A stretch of 12,527 nt of DNA from Candidatus Poseidoniaceae archaeon (GTDB taxonomy: Archaea; Thermoplasmatota; Poseidoniia; Poseidoniales; Poseidoniaceae): positions 1 to 12,527 of the forward strand of contig JAQXFM010000287.1 in assembly GCA_029250305.1 (NCBI GenBank), in the 5' to 3' direction. The notes beneath the pieces are model-generated. The model saw only the letters and a program-made list of their open reading frames with translations, was not told the DNA's origin and did not search any database. Positions 1 through 7,350 of this stretch are shown here, piece after piece. Both the position numbers and the translations under genes were made by a program. Each line of letters opens with the position of its first letter. Position 1 is the stretch's first letter.

Positions 1-21
1 GATACGGTGGAGGAAAACTGA
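1..21 (+). CDS. 3' end of upstream gene, probably A-type ATP synthase subunit A (partial)
   Basis: The first 21 bases read in frame as D-T-V-E-E-N followed by TGA at 19-21, so the window opens inside the last codons of a gene. Archaeal ATP synthase operons usually run ...C-F-A-B-D, and the next gene is subunit B, so the catalytic subunit A is the natural candidate. An acidic C-terminus is compatible with that but proves nothing. The identification rests on gene order only. The stop codon lies inside the purine-rich stretch that serves as the atpB ribosome binding site, so the two genes look translationally coupled. Confidence 0.5.
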   Translation, partial: DTVEEN

Positions 22-28
22 GGAGAGG
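21..28 (+). promoter_or_regulatory. Shine-Dalgarno site of atpB, overlapping the upstream stop codon
   Basis: AGGAGAGG lies 6 nt before the ATG at 35. The TGA of the preceding gene (19-21) shares its last base with this stretch. Terminating ribosomes would therefore stop on the next initiation site, as expected for stoichiometric subunits of one complex. Confidence 0.7.
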
Positions 29-34
29 AATATC

Positions 35-1414
35 ATGACTGGAAAAGAATACCGAACCATTACTGACGTGAAAGGACCTCTGGTCTTTTTGAACAAAACA
101 GAACCTGTCGCCTTTGGTGAAATCGTTACACTACGACTCTCCAATGGTACCATCAAGAACGGACAAGTGCTCGATACCTCCGATGACATGGTCATCGTCC
201 AAGTGTTCGAAGGCACAGCAAAGATCGACCGACAAGCAGGTGTCACCTTCATGGGCGATGTGTTCAAGCTCCCAGTGAGCGAAGACCTCGTCGGAAGAAT
301 TCTCGACGGTGCTGGACGACCTCGTGACGGCGGACCAGAAATCGTCGCTGACGAAAAAGCAGACATCATTGGTGCTGCTATCAACCCGTACAGTCGACAG
401 AGCCCAAACGATTTCATTCAGACCGGTGTCTCTGCAATTGACCTTTGTACGAGCCTCGTCCGTGGACAGAAGTTGCCAATTTTCTCGGCATCTGGTCTCC
501 CACACAACGACATTGCACTGCAAATCGCACGTCAAGCGAAACTCAAGGATTCCGATGAAGATTTCATCGTTGTGTTCTGTGCAATGGGAATCACCGCTGA
601 AGAATACAACTTCTTCCGTTCCGATTTGGAGCGAACCGGTGCACTCGAAAACGCTGTGCTGTTCGTCAACCTAGCAGACGATCCTGCTGTTGAGCGAATC
701 ATTACGCCTCGTTTGGCTTTGACCGCAGCAGAATACCTTGCGTTCGAAAAGGACTACCACGTTCTTGTCATCTACACTGACATGACCAACTATTGTGACG
801 CATTGCGACAAATTGGTGCTGCTCGTGAAGAAGTTCCTGGACGACGTGGTTACCCTGGTTACATGTACACAGATTTGGCAATGCTCTACGAGCGTGCTGG
901 AATTGTCAAGGGTAAGAAGGGTTCAATCACCCAATTCCCAATTCTGACCATGCCAGGTGACGATATTACTCACCCAATTCCTGACTTGTCTGGTTACATC
1001 ACCGAAGGTCAGATTGTTATCTCTCGTGAATTGCACCAACAAGGTATCTATCCACCCATCAACGTTCTTCCTTCGCTTTCCCGTTTGATGGGATCATGCA
1101 TCGGAGAGAAGACCACCCGTGAAGACCACAAGTCTGTGTCTGACCAGATGTACGCTGCATACGCTCAAGGCCGTGAACTCCGTGGTCTCGTCGCCATTGT
1201 CGGTGAAGATGCGCTCAACGAGCGTGACAAGCAATTGCTCGACTTCTCCGGTGTGTTCGAAGACAAGTTCCTTCGCCAAACCCGTGATGAAGACCGATCC
1301 ATCGAGGAAACCCTCGACCTTTGCTGGACCTTGATGTCGTCAATCGACACAAAGTACCTTGTCCGTCTTGACCAAAAGTGGATTGACAAGTACCATCCAG
1401 ACAACAAGGCTTGA
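35..1414 (+). CDS. atpB: A/V-type ATP synthase subunit B (non-catalytic ring subunit)
   Basis: This is the regulatory, non-catalytic subunit that alternates with three A subunits in the A1 head of the membrane ATP synthase, on the cytoplasmic face. The 459 residues match the usual family length (about 460). Visible family features are the N-terminal beta-barrel (about 1-75, with DVKGPLVFL), the P-loop position occupied by SASGLPHN (151-158) without the GxxxxGK[ST] lysine, as is normal for B subunits, the EEYNFFRSDLE segment (189-199), the arginine-rich REEVPGRRGYPGYMYTDLA stretch (264-282), and the signature PSLSRLM (346-352). The ATG at 35 has a good Shine-Dalgarno 6 nt upstream. The gene is followed 30 bp later by atpD, the normal order. 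No frameshift or missing segment is seen. Confidence 0.97.
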   Translation: MTGKEYRTITDVKGPLVFLNKTEPVAFGEIVTLRLSNGTIKNGQVLDTSDDMVIVQVFEGTAKIDRQAGVTFMGDVFKLPVSEDLVGRILDGAGRPRDGGPEIVADEKADIIGAAINPYSRQSPNDFIQTGVSAIDLCTSLVRGQKLPIFSASGLPHNDIALQIARQAKLKDSDEDFIVVFCAMGITAEEYNFFRSDLERTGALENAVLFVNLADDPAVERIITPRLALTAAEYLAFEKDYHVLVIYTDMTNYCDALRQIGAAREEVPGRRGYPGYMYTDLAMLYERAGIVKGKKGSITQFPILTMPGDDITHPIPDLSGYITEGQIVISRELHQQGIYPPINVLPSLSRLMGSCIGEKTTREDHKSVSDQMYAAYAQGRELRGLVAIVGEDALNERDKQLLDFSGVFEDKFLRQTRDEDRSIEETLDLCWTLMSSIDTKYLVRLDQKWIDKYHPDNKA

Positions 1415-1431
1415 GCCTGCTAAACCAACTT

Positions 1432-1436
1432 GGAGG
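1432..1436 (+). promoter_or_regulatory. Shine-Dalgarno site deciding the atpD start
   Basis: GGAGG is followed by 8 nt and then the ATG at 1445. An in-frame TTG at 1430 lies on top of this site and cannot be the start it serves. The ATG at 1445 is therefore chosen, which removes five spurious N-terminal residues. Confidence 0.75.
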
Positions 1437-1444
1437 CGACACAC

Positions 1445-2062
1445 ATGGCACTTGACATCAAACCAACCCGAAGTGAGTTGATTAAACTCAAGGGGCGCAT
1501 TAAGCAAACCAGAAACGGGTACAAGTTGTTGAAGATGAAGCGGGACGGTCTGTTCCACGAATTCCGGCAACTTTTGGCAGCGATGATCGAGGCAAAGCGG
1601 GATCTGACCGCAACCTACCGGTTGGCTAAGCAACGCATTGATCTTGCAAACGCAATTGAAGGCGGTCTTGCCGTCCGAGCAGCAGCGATTGCAAACACCG
1701 GTCATCCAGAAGTTGAGGTTGAACGCCGAAACATCATGGGTGTTGTTGTGCCAAGCGTGAGCGGTACCAACCTCAAGTCCACCTTCAAAGAGCGAGGTGT
1801 CGGTTACATCGGTTCTTCGCCATACATCGACGAAGCAGGCGAATCCTTCGGCAACTTGATTGAAAAGATTGTCAAGGCGTCCGAGATGGAAGCAACACTC
1901 AAGCGACTGCTTCAAGAAATCGAAGCAACCAAGCGACGTGTCAACGCTTTGGAGTTCAAGGTCATCCCTGAACTCGAGGAAGCACGTGTGTTCATCCAAC
2001 TTCGACTCGAAGAAATGGAACGTGAAGAGACCTTCCGTCTCAAGCGATTCAAGAACAAGTGA
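1445..2062 (+). CDS. atpD: A/V-type ATP synthase subunit D (central rotor stalk)
   Basis: Subunit D is the long antiparallel coiled coil of the central stalk that turns inside the A3B3 head and transmits torque to the membrane ring. The 205 residues fit the family (about 200-215). The N-terminal helix carries the characteristic pattern KPTRSELIKLKGRIK followed by G-Y-K-L-L-K-x-K-R-D (about residues 7-34). The C-terminal helix carries TKRRVNALE (162-170) and an ExEREETFRLKRFK tail (190-203). The middle (about 85-130) is the less conserved head region. The gene sits 30 bp after atpB in the same direction. No further ATP synthase subunit follows, so this is the end of the operon. The length quoted assumes the ATG with the GGAGG site rather than the earlier in-frame TTG. 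Confidence 0.95.
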   Translation: MALDIKPTRSELIKLKGRIKQTRNGYKLLKMKRDGLFHEFRQLLAAMIEAKRDLTATYRLAKQRIDLANAIEGGLAVRAAAIANTGHPEVEVERRNIMGVVVPSVSGTNLKSTFKERGVGYIGSSPYIDEAGESFGNLIEKIVKASEMEATLKRLLQEIEATKRRVNALEFKVIPELEEARVFIQLRLEEMEREETFRLKRFKNK

Positions 2063-2145
2063 TGCACATCATTCGGCACGCTACGCCCGCATGTTTGAAA
2101 ACCATGAGGGATTCATTGATGGGGGAGGCTTGCCCCCGTTGGGAT

Positions 2146-2151
2146 GAGGGG
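2146..2151 (+). promoter_or_regulatory. Shine-Dalgarno site of the M50-like membrane protein gene
   Basis: GAGGGG precedes the ATG at 2157 by 5 nt. The 94-bp gap after atpD (2063-2156) holds this site and a G5/C5 inverted repeat (2121-2125 with 2133-2137), with no T-run after it. I see no convincing TATA box, so whether the gene is read through from the ATP synthase operon or has its own promoter cannot be told. Confidence 0.55.
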
Positions 2152-2156
2152 AGTCA

Positions 2157-4700
2157 ATGAGCAACGAAGCGCAACCCTCTGTTGAACTCCAACCAATGGA
2201 TGCGCACAAGCAGCTTTGGTCCCAACACGATCTCCTGCAAACCATTTTGCAACGCTTCTTTTCAGTTCACGGTGCCATTGGTGGCACTGTTTTACCAGCT
2301 TGGAAAGTCTCTACCAAAGGTGAAGAAGATGCACACAAGCAGCTCGTTCATCTCAATCAACACCTTCAGAAATTAGGATGGATGGGGAAACTGCTCATCG
2401 ATGAGCCATGGGTTGTTCAAATCCTTCCGATCCCCGAACGACAGTTCCCACATCGCGGTTTCCAACGGATTATGTGGGCCGTCACAGCGTTTACCTTGAC
2501 ACTGGCAGGTGCATATTGGACGAACGGGGCGACGCCTGATGGCGGATGGTTCACAGAATCATCTGCACTCGATGCCCTGCTTGGCTACACGCTTCCAATT
2601 CTTGCTTCGATTTTCATTGCCTCGCACATCCAACGCTACATTGCAGGTCGGTATGGTCTCCGTGTCGGGCATATTGTCCCTGTTCCAGAGCCATCGATTG
2701 CGCTTTGGAGCCTTGGTGCGTTACCAAAATCGATGCTCATTTGGCCCTTTGGTTTGTTTTTGATTCCGACCCTTCCTCGTATGGATGCCAGACTTTGGCC
2801 CGACCGAAAAGCCCTCGGCTGGTCGGCAGTCAGCGTTCCGATCACCTTCGTTACGCTCGGCATGGCTTTCTGGGGCCTCGGATTGTGGTTAACACCAGAC
2901 TTCGTGGCTGTGACCGCCCAACAAAACATCGCTTATCCGCCGCTGGCCGTTGAACTGTTGGGCGAATTGACGCTGGGTGATGGCTACCAACAACTGTTGG
3001 TTTGGGCACATCCATTCGTTCATGTTGGCGCTTTGCTGACTTTCTTTGGCTGCCTGTCGATGTTGCCGATACCAACCTTCCCTGGTGGACGCCTCATGGT
3101 CGCACGGGCGGGTCACGGCGAAGCACGAAGCGGCTCCAATCAAATCTTCATTTTCCTTCTTCTGCTTGCCTTTGCATGGATGTTCGATGCTTTCAACGGC
3201 CTCAACATTTGGCTTTTGGTGCTGTCAATGGTGGTCCCTCTGCTTTTGTTCATGGGTTCCGACCGGCGCACTCCGATTGTGTTGGATGAACCGAAAGGGC
3301 TGGAACTTTCATCGATGAAAAATATGGGCTTGGTCGCTCTTGCCATCGTTTTACTTGCGCTTCCACAACAGATTCCATTTGCCGTGGATGAAGACTGGGA
3401 CGACGAAGTGTCCTATACGGTGCAAGCCTTTGGTGAAGCTGTGTTGTACAACGGGACATGGAGTGCTGAAGTCAGCATCACTGCGGCAAACCCATCTTCT
3501 ATTGAGCGCTCTTGGGCTGTCCTAGAGGACCGCTACGATACCGATCTTAACGGATGGACAGCCATTTGGGATTGCGATGGGAGTGATTCAAATTCGATTG
3601 ATGAAGGCGGTTGTGGCAGTGTTCTTCCACCCAACATGCAAAGCACCGTGGTGTTGAACCTCACATGGTCTGGACAAGGGGATGCGCCCATCGCTGCATC
3701 CTTTGGCCTCTTGACCTCATCCCTGTCGATCCTCACCGTAGAAGAAATCACAATTCAGCCCGATTTGGATGTCTTTGTTGCTTCAAAATGGACGTTTGTC
3801 GAAGAAGCCGGTGAACTGAAGCGATGCATCGCCATCGGCGGTATTGGAGACGATGCCCTCAACGCTTCGTTACCAAATGCTGTGGATGCTTTCGAGATCG
3901 AGGCGAGACTCCATTGGATTGAGGGACAAGACGGCCTGAACACAATATACGACGAACGACCTGACCGATTGTGTATTCGAGGCCTCGACCCCGTCGTACT
4001 GCAGGCTTCAACACTCGATGTCGTGCTCATCGATGGCGTTCGCTTCCACGCAGGTTCACCAGACCTGCCGATGACGGCTGTACTTCCACAGGAAGGCTGG
4101 ACGATTACCTCCGAGGCCACAACTGGATGGGGCTTCGAATTGGGCGCTGGAACAATCATGAGTGCCACAGGCGAGCCTTGCCCTCTCAACGCTACGTTAG
4201 CGACACCACTCCCCCCTGCATCTGGAGACTATGTATGGGATTTAGAAGTTCGAGACATTTCAAGCATACCTGCAATCACGAACGGTTCTCAGAATTTGAC
4301 GCTGCAAATGCCGAATGAAGCACAAGTCATTGTTTGCTCCGATCCTCTCTCTCCGATTCCACGTCTCAACTTCACTGTCGAGGAAGGGCCTGAGGTGGTT
4401 CTCATACGCTCAGGGATTGCACACCGAATGTGGTCGAACGTCTGGACGGCCGCAACCAACGGGACATTACTAAATCCTGAAAGTGGCACCTTCAATCTCT
4501 ATAATCCAAGCAACACAACGGTTGCCGTTCAATTAAATTATGAAGGAAACGGAGCGCAATGGGGCGATGTTTCATCAACTTCGCAACTTCAGCAGGGTGA
4601 CAATTTCTTCGAATTCACACCCAGTAATTCGACAATGTCAACCATGTGGTTTGAGCATGTTGAAGGCCAGATTGTCGTGCATCTCGGCAGCTACATCTGA
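2157..4700 (+). CDS. M50/site-2-protease-like membrane protein, catalytic motifs lost, with large C-terminal ectodomain
   Basis: The 847 residues divide into a cytosolic N-terminus (1-100), about eight hydrophobic segments (near 103-123, 138-157, 180-207, 219-246, 278-304, 327-345, 348-367, 390-408) and an extracytoplasmic domain (409-847). The membrane part follows the layout of EGY-like site-2 proteases: WVVQILPIPE (85-94) before the first segment, a YIAGRYG helix (161-167), PDRKALGWSAVSVP (215-228) where the family has PNRRALFDxxxAGP, AHPFVHVGAL (284-293), and MLPIPTFPGGR (302-312) where the family has NLLPxxxLDGG. The zinc-binding HExxH is replaced by SHIQR (156-160), and the N and D of the second motif are S301 and P309. 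Peptidase activity is therefore unlikely. The ectodomain has six cysteines (473, 486, 557, 606, 675, 727) and ten N-x-S/T sequons, so it is probably glycosylated at the cell surface. Family assignment is by my reading of motif order; the function is unknown. Confidence 0.7.
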   Translation: MSNEAQPSVELQPMDAHKQLWSQHDLLQTILQRFFSVHGAIGGTVLPAWKVSTKGEEDAHKQLVHLNQHLQKLGWMGKLLIDEPWVVQILPIPERQFPHRGFQRIMWAVTAFTLTLAGAYWTNGATPDGGWFTESSALDALLGYTLPILASIFIASHIQRYIAGRYGLRVGHIVPVPEPSIALWSLGALPKSMLIWPFGLFLIPTLPRMDARLWPDRKALGWSAVSVPITFVTLGMAFWGLGLWLTPDFVAVTAQQNIAYPPLAVELLGELTLGDGYQQLLVWAHPFVHVGALLTFFGCLSMLPIPTFPGGRLMVARAGHGEARSGSNQIFIFLLLLAFAWMFDAFNGLNIWLLVLSMVVPLLLFMGSDRRTPIVLDEPKGLELSSMKNMGLVALAIVLLALPQQIPFAVDEDWDDEVSYTVQAFGEAVLYNGTWSAEVSITAANPSSIERSWAVLEDRYDTDLNGWTAIWDCDGSDSNSIDEGGCGSVLPPNMQSTVVLNLTWSGQGDAPIAASFGLLTSSLSILTVEEITIQPDLDVFVASKWTFVEEAGELKRCIAIGGIGDDALNASLPNAVDAFEIEARLHWIEGQDGLNTIYDERPDRLCIRGLDPVVLQASTLDVVLIDGVRFHAGSPDLPMTAVLPQEGWTITSEATTGWGFELGAGTIMSATGEPCPLNATLATPLPPASGDYVWDLEVRDISSIPAITNGSQNLTLQMPNEAQVIVCSDPLSPIPRLNFTVEEGPEVVLIRSGIAHRMWSNVWTAATNGTLLNPESGTFNLYNPSNTTVAVQLNYEGNGAQWGDVSSTSQLQQGDNFFEFTPSNSTMSTMWFEHVEGQIVVHLGSYI

Positions 4701-4704
4701 GGTG
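4699..4704 (+). promoter_or_regulatory. Shine-Dalgarno site deciding the GTG start of panE
   Basis: GAGGTG overlaps the TGA stop of the preceding gene (4698-4700) and lies 5 nt before the GTG at 4710. An ATG at 4704 within the site is out of frame with the Rossmann fold. The GTG is the only start giving the N-terminal beta strand KIAILGAG. Confidence 0.75.
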
Positions 4705-4709
4705 ATGGC

Positions 4710-5657
4710 GTGAAGATAGCAATTTTGGGTGCCGGCTCACTTGGCTCCCTCCTTGCAGGTTTCCTAGCAGATGATTCTCAAACGGAACTCATGGTTCATG
4801 CAAAAGGTGATCATGGCGCGATGATGGTCGCCAAAGGACTCAAAATTATCGGAGAAGCAGAAGTGCACATTGATGCAAATCAAGCCCTGTTCACCCTTGA
4901 CGAAATCGGTCTGCCAGAACAACTCTATGGTACGATGGATGCGATTTTATTGACAGGGAAATCGAAATCCATTTCATCGCTGTCTTCTCTTGCTCAACGC
5001 CTGCTTCGCCCAAATGGAATCGCAGTGTGCCTGAGCAACGGACTGGGGCACGCCGAAACGCTTGTCGATGCGTTAGGACCTCACAGGGTCATCTGTGGCA
5101 CCACCACCTATGGCGCATGGCGGCCTGAACCAGGAACTATTCATTTTGCCGGCCGAGGCACCATTATGTTTGGTCGTCTCCAAGACGGACCATCCCAAGT
5201 GGATGTTCAACCACTTTTGGAGGCCTTCACTCGTTCTGGTTTGTCGTGTCAATGGTCGGAACACGGCCCGGCTGAGGTTTGGATGAAGGTGTTGTTGAAC
5301 ATCGCCATCAATCCAATTGCAGCCCTTTCGGGTGTGAAGAACGGTGAACTCTTACAACCATCTCTGTTCAGTGCAGCGCTTGAAACAATGCTGGAAGGCG
5401 CACGAATTGCACGGCAAGAGCGGGTTCACTTGCCAGATGATCTGGCCCTTGAGCGACGTTTGCAAGAGGTACTTCAGGCCACTTCTGAAAATCATTGCAG
5501 CATGCTTCAGGATGTACGGGCAGGTCGAGGTACAGAGATCGCATATCTCAACCAAGCCGTCGTGGAGCGCGGTGAACGAATTGGCGTGCGTGCTCCAATG
5601 AATCAAATGTTGAGCGCTATGGTTGAAGCGCTTACGCCTTCTTCAAATCAGCATTGA
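4710..5657 (+). CDS. panE: 2-dehydropantoate 2-reductase (ketopantoate reductase)
   Basis: This enzyme reduces 2-dehydropantoate to pantoate with NADPH, a step toward pantothenate and coenzyme A, in the cytosol. The 315 residues match the ApbA/PanE family (about 300). The N-terminal Rossmann motif GAGSLGSLLAG (7-17) binds the cofactor. The family's active-site landmarks are present: SNGLG (109-113), the lysine in VWMKVLLNIAINP (K193, with N197 and N201) and the glutamate in GRGTEIAYLN (E276), preceded by the S-M-x-Q-D-V segment (264-269). Translation starts at GTG, 9 bp after the upstream stop, with the Shine-Dalgarno overlapping that stop, so it is likely coupled to the membrane protein gene. 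Its 3' end overlaps nadB on the other strand. A related ApbA-fold dehydrogenase with another substrate is possible, but the complete catalytic set favours PanE. Confidence 0.88.
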   Translation: MKIAILGAGSLGSLLAGFLADDSQTELMVHAKGDHGAMMVAKGLKIIGEAEVHIDANQALFTLDEIGLPEQLYGTMDAILLTGKSKSISSLSSLAQRLLRPNGIAVCLSNGLGHAETLVDALGPHRVICGTTTYGAWRPEPGTIHFAGRGTIMFGRLQDGPSQVDVQPLLEAFTRSGLSCQWSEHGPAEVWMKVLLNIAINPIAALSGVKNGELLQPSLFSAALETMLEGARIARQERVHLPDDLALERRLQEVLQATSENHCSMLQDVRAGRGTEIAYLNQAVVERGERIGVRAPMNQMLSAMVEALTPSSNQH

Positions 5658-7257
5658 AATGAAGCCCCTTGTTTTCGTTTCGGGCAAGAGAATCCTCGAT
5701 GACAAGTTGACCTGCCAAGGTCATGTTCCTCAATTCTACGATTTCTCTCGATGGCACCGCTTGTTTCCATATGATGTCCACCTCTTCAGAAAGCAGGGCT
5801 AAGCGGCGTTGGGCTCGGTGAAGACGATCAAATCGCTTGACAATGCCAACTTCTTGTGACATGGTTGCCCTGAGCGCAGCCCGGTCGTTGATCACAGGGG
5901 CGTGTTCAACCAAATCGCTGAGTCCGTCTGCCCGCCACCGTGGGAGTTCCCTTTGTTCGGCCGGTGGATTGGTTTCAATGATGTGATCTGCTGCTCGGGC
6001 AGCATACACGACAGCCTCAAGCAAACTGTTGGAGGCAAGTCGGTTTGCTCCGTGCATTCCGGTGCATGCGACTTCACCAATCGCGTACAAGCCTCGAATA
6101 AATTCTCCAGATTCACGTGCATGCGGTCTTCCGATGGAATCGACATCGAGTCCACCGACCACATAGTGCGCAGCAGGTGCAACGGGAAGAGGGTCGCGAC
6201 CGAGATGCAAACCATGACGCTCGAGCCTCTCTTGGATGGTAGGAAAGTGATTGAGGAGGTGTTCTCTATCCAAGTGTGATGTCACCAGGTAGACGTTCTC
6301 TGATCCAGTTTGCTTCATGTTTTGATCAATCGCTCGAGCCACGATGTCCCTCGTCGCCATGGATCCAAGAGGCGAGTGCTCAAGGGTGAATGAGAATGGA
6401 CTTGGGGATGGCATTTGTGCGCCACTGTTGGCTGCCTTCTGACATTCCTTCTCCCATTTTGATAGTCCTGCTTGGTCGAGGATGACGCCCCCTTCGCCTC
6501 GTACTGCCTCGGTGATCAGGAATGGGCGGTCGTCCTTTCGCGCAAGTGCAGTTGGATGGAATTGTATGAAGGCCATGTCCTTGACGGCCGCTCCCGCACG
6601 GTATGCCATGGCAAGTCCATCGCCTGTAGCAACCGTTGGATTTGTTGTTGTAGCCCATAATTGGCCAACGCCTCCAGTCGCAAGGAAAATGATGTCAGCA
6701 CCAAATGTAAGTACTTCTTGACTTACTTGGTCAAGGCACCATACGCCTGAAACCCCTTCCGCAGGATGGCCATGGTTCGTTTGAATTAAATCGATGGCGA
6801 GGGTGTTCGGTTTGATGGTGATGTTTGGATGGTTTGCAGCGCCCTCAGAAAGGGCTCGTTCAATTTCCTTTCCAGTTGCGTCTTTGGCGTGGAGGATCCT
6901 CCGAGTCGAGTGGCCGCCCTCTTTCACAAGGTTGAATGAACCATCTTCATCTGTTTCAAATCTCACGCCGATTGTAAGCAAATCTTGAATCCGCTCTGAG
7001 GCTTCTTCGATAATATTGCGGACCACGCGTTCGTCGCACAACCCATCTCCGCTTTCCAACGTGTCTCTGATATGAGATTCCAAACCAATGCCGTCAGTCT
7101 TGTCCAAAATGGCAGCAATGCCGCCCTGAGCCCAGTTGGTGGATGAATCCGTGGGCTGTTGCTTTGTGATGACCGTGACTGTGTGGCCTGCATCTCCCAA
7201 GCGGAGCGCCGCAAAAAGACCAGCAATTCCACTTCCGACAATCGCAACATGCGCCAA
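5632..7257 (-). CDS. nadB: L-aspartate oxidase (NAD biosynthesis)
   Basis: NadB is an FAD enzyme that oxidises L-aspartate to iminoaspartate, which quinolinate synthase NadA then uses in de novo NAD synthesis. From the TTG at 7257 the protein has 541 residues, typical for the family (about 530-540). The FAD-binding GSGIAG is at 8-13, WAQGGIAA at 42-49, FHPTAL at 233-238, the active-site arginine in EAVRGEGG at 253, the histidine in APAAHYVVGG at 364, and the arginine of HGANRLASNSLLEA at 406, followed by the C-terminal helical domain. The frame stays open upstream to a TTG at 7380, but that would overlap the divergent gene, and the family starts close to the dinucleotide motif. No in-frame ATG exists, so the start is uncertain; GTGs at 7266 and 7302 are alternatives. 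No nadA or nadC is in the window. Confidence 0.93.
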   Translation of the reverse strand: MAHVAIVGSGIAGLFAALRLGDAGHTVTVITKQQPTDSSTNWAQGGIAAILDKTDGIGLESHIRDTLESGDGLCDERVVRNIIEEASERIQDLLTIGVRFETDEDGSFNLVKEGGHSTRRILHAKDATGKEIERALSEGAANHPNITIKPNTLAIDLIQTNHGHPAEGVSGVWCLDQVSQEVLTFGADIIFLATGGVGQLWATTTNPTVATGDGLAMAYRAGAAVKDMAFIQFHPTALARKDDRPFLITEAVRGEGGVILDQAGLSKWEKECQKAANSGAQMPSPSPFSFTLEHSPLGSMATRDIVARAIDQNMKQTGSENVYLVTSHLDREHLLNHFPTIQERLERHGLHLGRDPLPVAPAAHYVVGGLDVDSIGRPHARESGEFIRGLYAIGEVACTGMHGANRLASNSLLEAVVYAARAADHIIETNPPAEQRELPRWRADGLSDLVEHAPVINDRAALRATMSQEVGIVKRFDRLHRAQRRLALLSEEVDIIWKQAVPSREIVELRNMTLAGQLVIEDSLARNENKGLHFNADLKKA

Positions 7258-7350
7258 AACGACCACCCCAGTGCTTGATGCTAATTCGCCGATACATTTC
7301 ACCTCATCGCAAGGCGATATCACTATGGCCGTCGCCCAACTACGCAGGCC
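7258..7350. promoter_or_regulatory. Divergent intergenic region between nadB and the zinc-knuckle membrane protein gene
   Basis: These 93 bp must carry promoters for both divergent genes. The only TATA-like sequence I see is CGATATCACTAT (about 7316-7327), centred roughly 30 nt before the ATG at 7351. That is the right distance for a leaderless archaeal transcript and fits the lack of a Shine-Dalgarno before that ATG. GATATC is palindromic and might also serve the nadB direction. Assignment is by spacing only. Confidence 0.3.
7263..7269 (-). promoter_or_regulatory. Candidate Shine-Dalgarno for the nadB TTG start
   Basis: On the minus strand GGGGTGG lies 5 nt before the TTG at 7257, one mismatch from GGAGG. 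It is a modest site. It supports the TTG start, which gives an N-terminus of M-A-H-V-A-I-V-G, the usual beginning for NadB. The competing, better-looking GAGGTG site at 7300-7305 leads into an ATG in the wrong frame. Confidence 0.4.

Noticed and set aside
1340..1999. 219-codon open frame on the minus strand opposite atpB/atpD
   Set aside because: It lies entirely over two well-identified ATP synthase genes on the plus strand, and its Cys/His/Leu-rich product looks like a codon-bias shadow with no recognisable family.
2060..2071. Near-palindrome TGATGCACATCA at the atpD stop as an operator site
   Set aside because: A single 5-bp inverted repeat with a 2-nt centre and no second copy near any other promoter in the window is expected by chance.
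2121..2137. GGGGG/CCCCC inverted repeat after atpD as a transcription terminator
   Set aside because: The stem is only 5 bp and is followed by GTTGGGATGAGG rather than the T-run typical of archaeal termination. Chance pairing in a G-rich pre-start region is as likely.
3755..4189. 144-codon minus-strand open frame opposite the ectodomain of the M50-like gene
   Set aside because: It is Ser/Arg/Pro-rich shadow composition inside a continuous plus-strand gene with a clear start, Shine-Dalgarno and domain structure.
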